Shown here in pieces: positions 1 to 5,066 of a stretch of DNA of 5,066 nucleotides (the first letter of the stretch is position 1; every line of letters begins with the position of its first letter). The translations under genes and the position numbers were made by a program. The stretch lies in NCBI GenBank assembly GCA_030613915.1, contig JAUWKY010000190.1, forward strand, positions 1-5,066, read 5' to 3'. Source of the stretch: Syntrophobacterales bacterium (GTDB taxonomy: Bacteria > Desulfobacterota > Syntrophobacteria > BM002). The notes under the pieces are model-generated. The model worked only from the letters and a program-made list of their open reading frames with translations. It was not told where the DNA came from and did not search any database.

Positions 1-86
1 CTGGAACCCGGACGGAACGTACTAAGGACTCAATTATCCAAGGTTTTAGATGTTCACTAGCCCCTTGGCACTAACTCTGCACTAGC
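1..86. other. Intergenic stretch, no gene seen
   Basis: No coding frame, RNA gene or terminator is visible here. The only pattern is a recurrence of CACTA (55-59, 69-73, 80-84) and a perfect 12-base palindrome CACTAGCTAGTG at 80-91, whose right half belongs to the end of the adjoining foldback element. The upstream neighbour of the transglycosylase lies outside the window. Confidence 0.5.
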
Positions 87-112
87 TAGTGTCTACCGGA
101 AACCCACAAATT

Positions 113-163
113 CCCTCCCCCTTGTCGAAGATCCCGCTGCAGTTTAGCGGGGACGGGGGAGGG
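113..163. repeat. Long nested hairpin inside the foldback element
   Basis: CCCTCCCCC (113-121) is a perfect inverted copy of GGGGGAGGG (155-163). Inside it, GTC (124-126) pairs with GAC (152-154), and CCCGCT (133-138) pairs with AGCGGG (146-151) around a 7-base loop, leaving TT and GAAGAT unpaired on the left side. This gives 18 base pairs in 51 bases. No T-run follows the stem on either strand in the usual terminator position, so a role as DNA or RNA secondary structure of the element is favoured over a classic intrinsic terminator. Confidence 0.7.
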
Positions 164-175
164 TGAGGGTGGGGG
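149..175 (+). other. G-quadruplex motif, plus strand
   Basis: Five G-runs of 3 to 5 bases (149-152, 155-159, 161-163, 167-169, 171-175) are separated by loops of only 1 to 3 bases. This fits the standard intramolecular G-quadruplex pattern with very short loops, which are typical of stable quadruplexes. The run overlaps the right arm of the 113-163 hairpin, so the two folds would compete. Folding itself is inferred. Confidence 0.6.
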
Positions 176-210
176 TGAAAAAACAATTTATATTCAGCTA
201 TTTACCAATT

Positions 211-233
211 CCCCCTCCCCTTTATCCCCTCCC
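211..233 (-). other. G-quadruplex motif, minus strand
   Basis: Read on the minus strand, four G-runs (231-233, 226-229, 217-220, 211-215) are separated by loops of 1, 5 and 1 bases, matching the G-quadruplex pattern. It lies in the same foldback element as the plus-strand motif but on the opposite strand. The segment from 208 also repeats the start of the left hairpin: AATTCCC followed by T/C runs occurs at 109 and at 208. Confidence 0.5.
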
Positions 234-246
234 GCCAGGGGAGGGG
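226..246. repeat. Short GC-rich hairpin at right end of the foldback element
   Basis: CCCCTCCC (226-233) and GGGAGGGG (239-246) are perfect inverted copies separated by GCCAG, giving an 8-bp stem with a 5-base loop. The arm at 239-246 can pair instead with the C-run near 113-120 when the whole element folds back, so local and long-range folds are alternatives. Confidence 0.6.
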
Positions 247-307
247 AAGGGTATTTCCGGATGGACACTAGTTAGCTTATCTGGAGAGCATTAAATCTGC
301 CAGTAAT

Positions 308-311
308 GGAG
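308..311 (+). promoter_or_regulatory. Ribosome binding site deciding the start at 318
   Basis: GGAG at 308-311 sits 6 bases before the ATG at 318-320. The alternative in-frame ATG at 306 would have its nearest GGAG at 283-286, 19 bases upstream, which is too far. This favours the start at 318, four codons shorter than the longest reading. No convincing sigma-70 promoter is visible upstream. Confidence 0.6.
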
Positions 312-317
312 TCGACT

Positions 318-1424
318 ATGGGAGCGAAATCTCACCCCACCCTACCAACCACTCGCATTTTACTTTTCGGCTTCCTCATAGCTCTTCTTCCATCTTGTAC
401 ATCCTTTGCTCTCAGAACCAAACACATCGATTCTGAACGGCTTAACCCTCCTCATTATATTGTCCTCTGCGAGGAACCGATTCCACTTGAAAGTCCTGTT
501 GTTTGGGAGAAGCTGGATCGAGAATTCACTATAGCTGTTTGGAACAGGCCCCAAGTCATTCTATGGCTCAAGAGGGCGCAACGCTATTTTCCTTACATTG
601 AACAAAAGCTCGCGGAGGAAGGACTTCCAGACGATCTAAAGTACCTTGCCGTGGCCGAGAGTGCCCTTCTCACCACCATCAGTTCAAGCAAGGGGGCCTC
701 CGGACTGTGGCAACTAATGCCCCGTACTGGTCGATATTACGGCCTTCGCAAAAACCGTCTGCTAGATGAAAGACTGGATTTTGAGGCAGCCACTGATGCG
801 GCCCTCACCCATATTAAGCACCTCCGGAATACATTCGATAACTGGGCTCTAGTTTTAGCAGCGTATAACAGCGGAGAGTACCATCTCAAAAGAGAGATAA
901 GAAAGCAAAAGGTTAACGACTACTACAGCCTAGACCTTCCTTCGGAGACCGAGCGTTTCATTTTTCGCATAACCGCCATAAAGATCATTATGGAAAACCC
1001 TCAGCGCTACGGGTACTATCTGGCCAAAGAACAGATGTACCAACCTCCAGACTACGACACTGTGCAAGTCAGAGTTCACAAGCAGTTCCATCTGACTGAT
1101 ATGGCTTCCGCCCTCGGTACACACTATAGAGTTCTCAAAGAGCTGAATCCTCACATTCTTGGTCATCAGCTGCCCACTGGGCAATATAGAATTAAGGTTC
1201 CTCCAGGAGTTGGGGAGAGAGTGTCTAAGGTTTTACGGAAATTCGAAGGCAGTGGTTCTATTGGACTTGCTGAAGTTTCCAATGGCCATTATATCGTAAA
1301 GTCAGGAGATACTCTGAGCCATATTGCCCGGAAGACAGGAGTCCCCATAACCACTCTGAAAAGACTAAACGGTATCGAGGGATCTCTTGTCAGGGCGGGC
1401 GCGCGGCTTCAGTTGACCCCGTAG
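318..1424 (+). CDS. MltD-like membrane-bound lytic murein transglycosylase with LysM domain
   Basis: Predicted to cleave the glycan strands of peptidoglycan between MurNAc and GlcNAc, leaving 1,6-anhydro-MurNAc ends, as in the SLT/MltD family. With the start at 318 the protein has 368 residues. Residues 13-27 form a hydrophobic signal ending LLPSC, so Cys27 is the probable lipid-modified residue; Pro just before Ser is unusual for a lipobox. The SLT domain spans about residues 75-190. It shows AVAES with the probable catalytic Glu114, then GASGLWQLMPRTG (about 126-138) and AAYNSGE (181-187), all family hallmarks. About residues 253-297 resemble a degenerate LysM, and residues 325-366 (YIVKSGDTLSHIA onward) are a good LysM peptidoglycan-binding domain. 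It is shorter than E. coli MltD, which has two clear LysM repeats. The gene stands alone, convergent with the kinase operon, between two foldback elements. Specific mltD orthology is not claimed. Confidence 0.9.
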   Translation: MGAKSHPTLPTTRILLFGFLIALLPSCTSFALRTKHIDSERLNPPHYIVLCEEPIPLESPVVWEKLDREFTIAVWNRPQVILWLKRAQRYFPYIEQKLAEEGLPDDLKYLAVAESALLTTISSSKGASGLWQLMPRTGRYYGLRKNRLLDERLDFEAATDAALTHIKHLRNTFDNWALVLAAYNSGEYHLKREIRKQKVNDYYSLDLPSETERFIFRITAIKIIMENPQRYGYYLAKEQMYQPPDYDTVQVRVHKQFHLTDMASALGTHYRVLKELNPHILGHQLPTGQYRIKVPPGVGERVSKVLRKFEGSGSIGLAEVSNGHYIVKSGDTLSHIARKTGVPITTLKRLNGIEGSLVRAGARLQLTP

Positions 1425-1440
1425 TCCGGATATATACGGG
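1418..1440 (+). terminator. Weak hairpin at the stop codon of the transglycosylase
   Basis: CCCGTA (1418-1423) and TACGGG (1435-1440) form a 6-bp stem around an 11-base AT-containing loop. The left arm overlaps the TAG stop at 1422-1424. No T-run follows, so it does not fit a standard intrinsic terminator; the larger foldback just downstream is the other candidate for ending transcription. Confidence 0.25.
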
Positions 1441-1442
1441 CC

Positions 1443-1624
1443 AGCCCACATATCTTATGAATTGACGTCACGAGACAGTGAAGATGCGCTTGCAACCGGG
1501 CAACCGCAGGAACTCGGACCCGAGGCGTACTTGAACAGTAGGTCGCAGGGTATGAGGTCCGAGGACGCCCGGGAGGAAGATCATATCCGCTGTCGCAGTA
1601 GGCCATTCATGAAATATGCGGGCT
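1443..1624. mobile_element. Second foldback element with 20-bp terminal inverted repeats
   Basis: AGCCCACATATCTTATGAAT (1443-1462) and ATTCATGAAATATGCGGGCT (1605-1624) are inverted copies with 17 of 20 positions matching. Further nested pairs lie between them: GACAG/CTGTC (1474-1478/1590-1594), CCGGGC/GCCCGG (1496-1501/1567-1572), CTCGGACC/GGTCCGAG (1513-1520/1556-1563) and TACT/AGTA (1528-1531/1537-1540) around the loop TGAAC. The whole 182 bp can fold as one long imperfect hairpin. It contains no plausible gene. It fills the gap between two convergent genes, ends 4 bases past the original kinase stop codon, and could end transcription from both sides. A non-autonomous transposable element or a repeated palindromic element is the likeliest reading; a structured RNA is possible. 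Its ends differ from those of the element at 87-270, and no target duplication is obvious. Confidence 0.6.
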
Positions 1625-1628
1625 AACT

Positions 1629-1784
1629 CTACTCTGGCAGAATAATGGTGAAGGAAGAACCCTTTTTGGGCTCGGACTCTACCTGAATGGTACCCCCGTG
1701 CTCGTGCACTATCTTTTGGGTGATTGCAAGACCCAACCCTGTCCCCCGCGCTACCTTAGTCTTGAACAGATTTTCAAGAACCCA
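1629..1784 (-). pseudogene. Stranded 3' end of the receiver-PAS-kinase gene
   Basis: This is the same reading frame as the gene ending at 1785, continuing past its TAA. It has 51 sense codons and then a TAG at 1629-1631. The translation begins [10 protein letters not shown] and contains [18 protein letters not shown], the G2 box and flanking helix of a HATPase_c domain, then a normal C-terminal strand ending FTIILPE. The distance from the stop to the FKTK and GTGLGL motifs equals that in intact kinases, so no bases appear to be lost or gained. A single substitution creating TAA (for example from GAA or CAA) explains it. With the stop repaired, the full protein would have 499 residues. There is no ribosome binding site or good start for separate translation. 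Confidence 0.85.
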
Positions 1785-3128
1785 TTACAGGAGTTCTTCG
1801 CTCAAACATTCGCCAGTGTCTCTGACCTCTAAATGCACCCCGGCCTCTCCTTCCTCGCGGCTGGATCCGGTCACCTGGCCCCCACTGCTGTCTTCCGGAA
1901 AAGCCTCGACAGCGTTGGTCACAAGATTCAAAAGGCAGGTGTGGATACCATCTGGATCCACCGTCACCTGGGGCAATAAGGGGTCCAGCTCAAAGACCAA
2001 GTTTATTCCCCTTCTACTAATCTCCCCCGCCAACAGCTCACAGACCTCTTCCACGATGTCATTCAACGAACACACCTCGAAAGCGAGCGGGGTGGTACTT
2101 GCCAAGCTCAGCATTTCTTTGGTCATTTTAGATACTCGATTGATATTCTTCCGCACCAGGTTCCAGCCTTTGCGCAGGGATTCGGGTTTGTCTTTGTCAA
2201 AACCCGTGTCTATCATGAAGGCTCCGAGTTTCATACCGTGGAGAATGTTCTTCACTCCATGTGCTATTCCCGCTGTGGTCTGGCCCACAGTGGCCATGCG
2301 CTCGCTTGTTAGCAGCTCATCCTCAAGCCTTTTGACCTCGCGCATATCCTTGAAGTGGCCCACCGTTGCCATCTCCTCGCCTTTATCATCAATGATAGTC
2401 GCGGAGAGCAGGATGGGGACCAGTTTACCTGTTTGGGTGAGAACCTCTACCGAGTAGTTGATCAGCCGGCCGGGACCCCCGTATTTGTCTCCGTAGATCA
2501 TTTTCTTAATCTGCCTGGCCTGACCTTCAGGGTAGAGCTGGGTCACATGGATCTTTGAGATTGCCTCTTCCCGGGTATATCCATATATGCGCTCGGCACC
2601 CTCGTTGAAAATGATGATCTTGCCCTGACGGTCATTGGCGATTATTCCGTCCATCGAAGTCTGAATGATGTTGTGCTCCAGCTCGTGGCGTTTTACCAGT
2701 TCCTTGTTGGTTTCCTGGATAACCCTCTCCAGATCCTCAGTGTATTCTTTTAGTTTTTCCCGCAACCAGATCTTCTCCTCGGCACGTCTGAGGGCAACGG
2801 CAAGACCTTCATCACTTATAGGTTTGTTAATAAAGTCAGATGCCTCGAGCTGGAGAGCCTGAATCGCCAGATTCATCTCCCCGTGGCCGGTGATGACAAT
2901 GACCTCCGAATCGGGGTTCTGTTCTTTCACCCTCTTGAGGACCTCGATGCCATCCATGCCGGGCATCTTGATATCCGTTAGGACTACGGGCGGATTCTCC
3001 CTGGCAAATATCTCCAGTCCTTTGGGACCGTCCTCGGCCACAAAAACAGTATATCCGTCGCTTTCCAGGGACATTTTCAACAGCTCCCTAGTACTCGCTT
3101 CATCATCGATCACCAGTAATTTTTTCAT
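1785..3128 (-). CDS. Response regulator-PAS-histidine kinase, truncated in its ATPase domain
   Basis: A cytoplasmic signalling protein of 447 residues in this reading. Residues 1-120 are a receiver domain with the acidic pair Asp8/Asp9, phosphoacceptor Asp52 (TDIKMPGMDG), Thr80 and Lys102. A helical, probably coiled-coil linker (115-150) leads to a PAS domain (about 151-265). The dimerisation and phosphotransfer helix follows, with His290 in GIAHGVKNIL; the residue after His is Gly rather than the usual Glu, a variant I recall from related deltaproteobacterial kinases. The ATPase part has the N box NLVTNAVEA (401-409) but a defective G1 box, DTGEC (437-441), and then stops at TAA before the F and G2 boxes. 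Autokinase activity is therefore unlikely, while the receiver should work. It has no DNA-binding output, so its normal role is probably relay from the upstream membrane kinase to another regulator. The ATG overlaps the upstream TGA as ATGA, and AGGA at 3138-3141 is its ribosome binding site. Confidence 0.9.
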   Translation of the reverse strand: MKKLLVIDDEASTRELLKMSLESDGYTVFVAEDGPKGLEIFARENPPVVLTDIKMPGMDGIEVLKRVKEQNPDSEVIVITGHGEMNLAIQALQLEASDFINKPISDEGLAVALRRAEEKIWLREKLKEYTEDLERVIQETNKELVKRHELEHNIIQTSMDGIIANDRQGKIIIFNEGAERIYGYTREEAISKIHVTQLYPEGQARQIKKMIYGDKYGGPGRLINYSVEVLTQTGKLVPILLSATIIDDKGEEMATVGHFKDMREVKRLEDELLTSERMATVGQTTAGIAHGVKNILHGMKLGAFMIDTGFDKDKPESLRKGWNLVRKNINRVSKMTKEMLSLASTTPLAFEVCSLNDIVEEVCELLAGEISRRGINLVFELDPLLPQVTVDPDGIHTCLLNLVTNAVEAFPEDSSGGQVTGSSREEGEAGVHLEVRDTGECLSEELL

Positions 3129-5065
3129 GCCGGACTTTCCTTTTGCAGGTCCTTGTCGGCAGCAAGTGCAGGAAAGCTAATCTTGAAGCTGGAACCACTC
3201 CCTGCCGTGCTTTCCACCTCGATGGTACCCTCATAATCTTTGATAATTCCATAACTGATAGACAGCCCTAACCCTGTCCCCTTGGTTACCTCTTTGGTGG
3301 TAAAAAACGGTTCGAAAATCTTTTCCTTTACACTTTCGGGCATGCCGTTACCATTATCCCTGACAACAGCCACCACTTTGCCATTTTCCTGGTAGGAGCT
3401 GATGCTCAACACACCCTCCAGCGCTTCCCCAGGAGTCATCTCCCGCTTTTCTTCGATTGCGTCTCTGGCATTCATAACAAGATTGATAAATACCTGTTCC
3501 ACCCGGTTTCTCACCCCCATAATAGGAGGAACGTTTTCATCCAGATCCAGGTTCACTTTAATTTGTCTGAGTTTGAGCTGCTGCCCGAGTACAGTGAACA
3601 CATCTTCAATGGGCTTGTTGATATTCACCTTTTCCAGTTCATCAAGGTCACTTTTGCGCCCGAATTCCCTCAGATGATTGATAATGTTGGCGGCACGCTC
3701 CACCTGGGCGGCGATTTCGAGGGAAACCTTGCCTGCCAACTCCGGATCGAGGTTCTCACCGCGGGCTACCATTTTTTTCAGGAGGTCACTGCCGATAAGG
3801 ATGGCATTCAAGGGTTGGTTCAACTCATGGGCCACTCCTGTAGACATCTCACCCAGGGTGGCCATCTTGCTGGCCTGAATCAGTTGAGCCTCGGCCTGAA
3901 TGCTGTCGGTAATGTCGGCAATATTGGCAATAATTACATCTTCGCCTAGATGCTCCCGGGGGCATGAATGGATGTCCACGTGCATGATGCTGCCATCCTT
4001 TTTTCGATGCCTGATCTTGGGCAAAAAGATACACGCCTTCACCACCGAAGACCTGATCTTCTCCGCGTCCTCTGGATCACCCAGGTCCCGGAAAGACATC
4101 TGGAGCAACTCATCTCTGGAGTACCCGTACTTCTCAGTGGCGCGGATATTGGCGTCGATAATCTGGAAGGTGGCGCGATCGAAAACAAGGATCGGATTGG
4201 GGTCGTTGTCAAAAAGAGAGCGGTATTTTTCCTCGGAGGCCTTTAACTCCTGCTCGGAGGTATGAAGGCGCGCAGTCATCTGGTCAAAGGAGTTGGCCAG
4301 AATGCCAATCTCGTCAGCGGACGAGATGGCAAGGGAAGTGGCAAGATCACCGGCAGCAACCCGTTCCGTCCCCTTCAGGAGGTGCTTTACCGGCCGACTC
4401 ACAAAACGCTGGATAAAGAGGCCTATGGTGAGGGAAATCCCGACAATGGCCACCATCGCGAAAAGGGTCATTTTCTTCTTGCTGCTAATGATCACCGCGT
4501 CCACTTCCGCCAGGGAGACATCAATATCCATGACTCCAAGGACTAACTGCTCTTGAGGATGAATGTGACAGTCCGCCGTATAGCAGTCTGGCTCATTGTA
4601 AATGGGATTGATCATGCCTAACACCCGGTGACCGGCCGCAGTTTCGAAAATTCGGCTTCTGGCTGAAGTAGTCAACCTTTTGAAGGGCTTTTCTTTGGCA
4701 TGACAGGCGTAGCACTGTTCGGCAGATTTGTCCACCATGGTGCCCATCTCGGCTTTGTCAGAGGAATAGATAATTTCCCCCAGGTAGTTAAAGATGCGCA
4801 CCTTTTCGATGCCTTCCTGGGCTCCGATGGTGTCTATGGCCCGGTGCAGTCCCTCGGAATCATACTCGAGCATATCATAGCGCATGCTGCGCTTGATGGT
4901 CTCACTCACCCGGCTAGAACCCTGGATGACCTCCTCGATGAGCTGATTTCTTTGGGTACTAATGTTCACCGAGGCGTAGACGCCAATCACCAGAATGGCG
5001 ATTGCACTCACCGTGCAAATCAACTTGAATCCAAGGCTACGATACCACATCTCAGAACATCCCAC
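3125..5065 (-). CDS. Membrane sensor histidine kinase with c-type haem motifs, HAMP and PAS
   Basis: First gene of the kinase operon. Coordinates give the longest reading inside the window (GTG at 5065, 646 residues, used for numbering). The ATG at 5050 (Met6) is at least as likely, with GGTGGG 10 bases upstream; a start beyond the window edge cannot be excluded. Order: transmembrane helix about 13-33; periplasmic sensor about 34-197; second helix about 199-219; HAMP about 220-267; PAS about 276-390; phosphotransfer domain with His413 in [11 protein letters not shown]; complete HATPase_c with N box (NLVMNARDA, 528-536), DNGNG (570-574), FEPFFTTK (584-591) and GTGLGL (596-601). The sensor contains CYACH (118-122), a canonical haem c motif, and CYTADCH (161-167), a CX4CH motif like those of some cytochrome c3 haem sites. 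It probably senses redox state or a haem ligand and phosphorylates the receiver encoded next. Haem attachment is inferred, not shown. Confidence 0.9.
   Translation of the reverse strand: MGCSEMWYRSLGFKLICTVSAIAILVIGVYASVNISTQRNQLIEEVIQGSSRVSETIKRSMRYDMLEYDSEGLHRAIDTIGAQEGIEKVRIFNYLGEIIYSSDKAEMGTMVDKSAEQCYACHAKEKPFKRLTTSARSRIFETAAGHRVLGMINPIYNEPDCYTADCHIHPQEQLVLGVMDIDVSLAEVDAVIISSKKKMTLFAMVAIVGISLTIGLFIQRFVSRPVKHLLKGTERVAAGDLATSLAISSADEIGILANSFDQMTARLHTSEQELKASEEKYRSLFDNDPNPILVFDRATFQIIDANIRATEKYGYSRDELLQMSFRDLGDPEDAEKIRSSVVKACIFLPKIRHRKKDGSIMHVDIHSCPREHLGEDVIIANIADITDSIQAEAQLIQASKMATLGEMSTGVAHELNQPLNAILIGSDLLKKMVARGENLDPELAGKVSLEIAAQVERAANIINHLREFGRKSDLDELEKVNINKPIEDVFTVLGQQLKLRQIKVNLDLDENVPPIMGVRNRVEQVFINLVMNARDAIEEKREMTPGEALEGVLSISSYQENGKVVAVVRDNGNGMPESVKEKIFEPFFTTKEVTKGTGLGLSISYGIIKDYEGTIEVESTAGSGSSFKISFPALAADKDLQKESPA
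3138..3141 (-). promoter_or_regulatory. Ribosome binding site of the receiver-kinase gene
   Basis: AGGA on the minus strand lies 9 bases before the ATG at 3128-3126, inside the last codons of the upstream kinase. Together with the 4-base ATGA overlap it supports this start and suggests translational coupling of the two genes. Confidence 0.65.
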
Positions 5066-5066
5066 C

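Larger units (their letters stand above)
87..270. mobile_element. MITE-like foldback element in a CTAG target site
   Basis: The two ends are inverted copies. CTAGTGTC (86-93) matches GACACTAG (264-271) in reverse complement, then after 2 versus 3 bases CCGGAAA (96-102) matches TTTCCGG (254-260). Further in, TTCCCTCCCC (111-120) matches the reverse complement of 238-248 with a one-base gap. The body (about 180 bp, 89-268) has no coding capacity, so it could only move with a transposase supplied elsewhere. Both ends read C-TA-element-TA-G. That is what is expected if an element duplicates TA on inserting into CTAG, the known target of IS630 (IS630/Tc1-mariner superfamily). The family assignment is inferred from this site and not from any transposase. 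The element ends 47 bases before the preferred start of the transglycosylase, so it may supply or interrupt that gene's promoter region. Confidence 0.72.

Noticed and set aside
80..91. Perfect 12-base palindrome CACTAGCTAGTG as an operator
   Set aside because: Its right half is the element end and its left half is the flanking CTAG-rich target, so insertion at the site explains the symmetry without a regulator.
254..282. Possible sigma-70 promoter (TTTCCG, 17 bases, TTATCT) ahead of the transglycosylase
   Set aside because: Only about 3 of 6 and 2 of 6 consensus matches, and the upstream hexamer is part of the element's conserved inverted repeat.
1409..1606. A 65-codon open frame on the minus strand inside the second foldback element
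   Set aside because: It overlaps the end of the transglycosylase, has no ribosome binding site worth noting and no recognisable motif; the DNA is better explained as a palindromic element.
1443..1624. tRNA or CRISPR array in the intergenic gap
   Set aside because: No T-loop motif or acceptor stem of tRNA size, and no regularly spaced direct repeats.
1785..1787. Programmed recoding or frameshift at the premature stop
   Set aside because: The frame is unchanged across the stop and the codon is TAA, which is not used for selenocysteine or pyrrolysine; no slippery run or special downstream structure is seen.
1687..2457. A 256-codon open frame on the plus strand opposite the receiver-kinase gene
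   Set aside because: Its translation is serine-rich with no recognisable domain, and it runs antisense to a clear kinase. It is a by-product of the codon use of the real gene.

Overview
The window looks like chromosomal DNA of a Gram-negative anaerobe, most likely a member of the Desulfobacterota (former Deltaproteobacteria). The reasons are a sensor kinase whose periplasmic part carries c-type haem motifs (one CXXCH and one CX4CH, the latter best known from Desulfovibrio-type cytochromes), a soluble receiver-PAS-kinase partner of a kind common in that group, and a lipoprotein lytic transglycosylase. This assignment is inference from protein style; no marker gene is present.

Layout. Bases 1-85 hold nothing recognisable. 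Bases 87-270 are a small foldback element with terminal inverted repeats, inserted in a CTAG site like IS630/mariner-type elements. It is full of G/C-run hairpins and two G-quadruplex motifs on opposite strands. At 318-1424 (+) lies an MltD-like lytic transglycosylase with a C-terminal LysM domain. The convergent intergenic gap (1425-1628) is almost filled by a second, unrelated foldback element (1443-1624) with 20-bp terminal inverted repeats (17/20 matches) and nested internal stems. On the minus strand, a two-gene operon fills the rest: a membrane histidine kinase (5065 or 5050 down to 3125) followed, with a 4-base ATGA overlap, by a receiver-PAS-histidine kinase (3128 down to 1785).

How the genes work together. 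The membrane kinase should sense a redox or ligand signal through its haem-motif periplasmic domain and pass phosphate to the receiver (Asp52) of the second protein. That protein has no DNA-binding output but has its own kinase module, so the pair looks like a relay that feeds a regulator outside this window. In this copy the second protein is broken: an in-frame TAA falls in the middle of its ATP-binding domain, and the same reading frame continues for 51 more sense codons encoding the missing GTGLGL motif and a normal C-terminus. The G1 box just before the stop is also damaged (DTGEC instead of DxGxG). The relay is therefore probably reduced to sensor plus receiver, unless the stop is a sequencing or assembly error. 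The cell-wall enzyme is convergent and shows no obvious functional link to the kinases.
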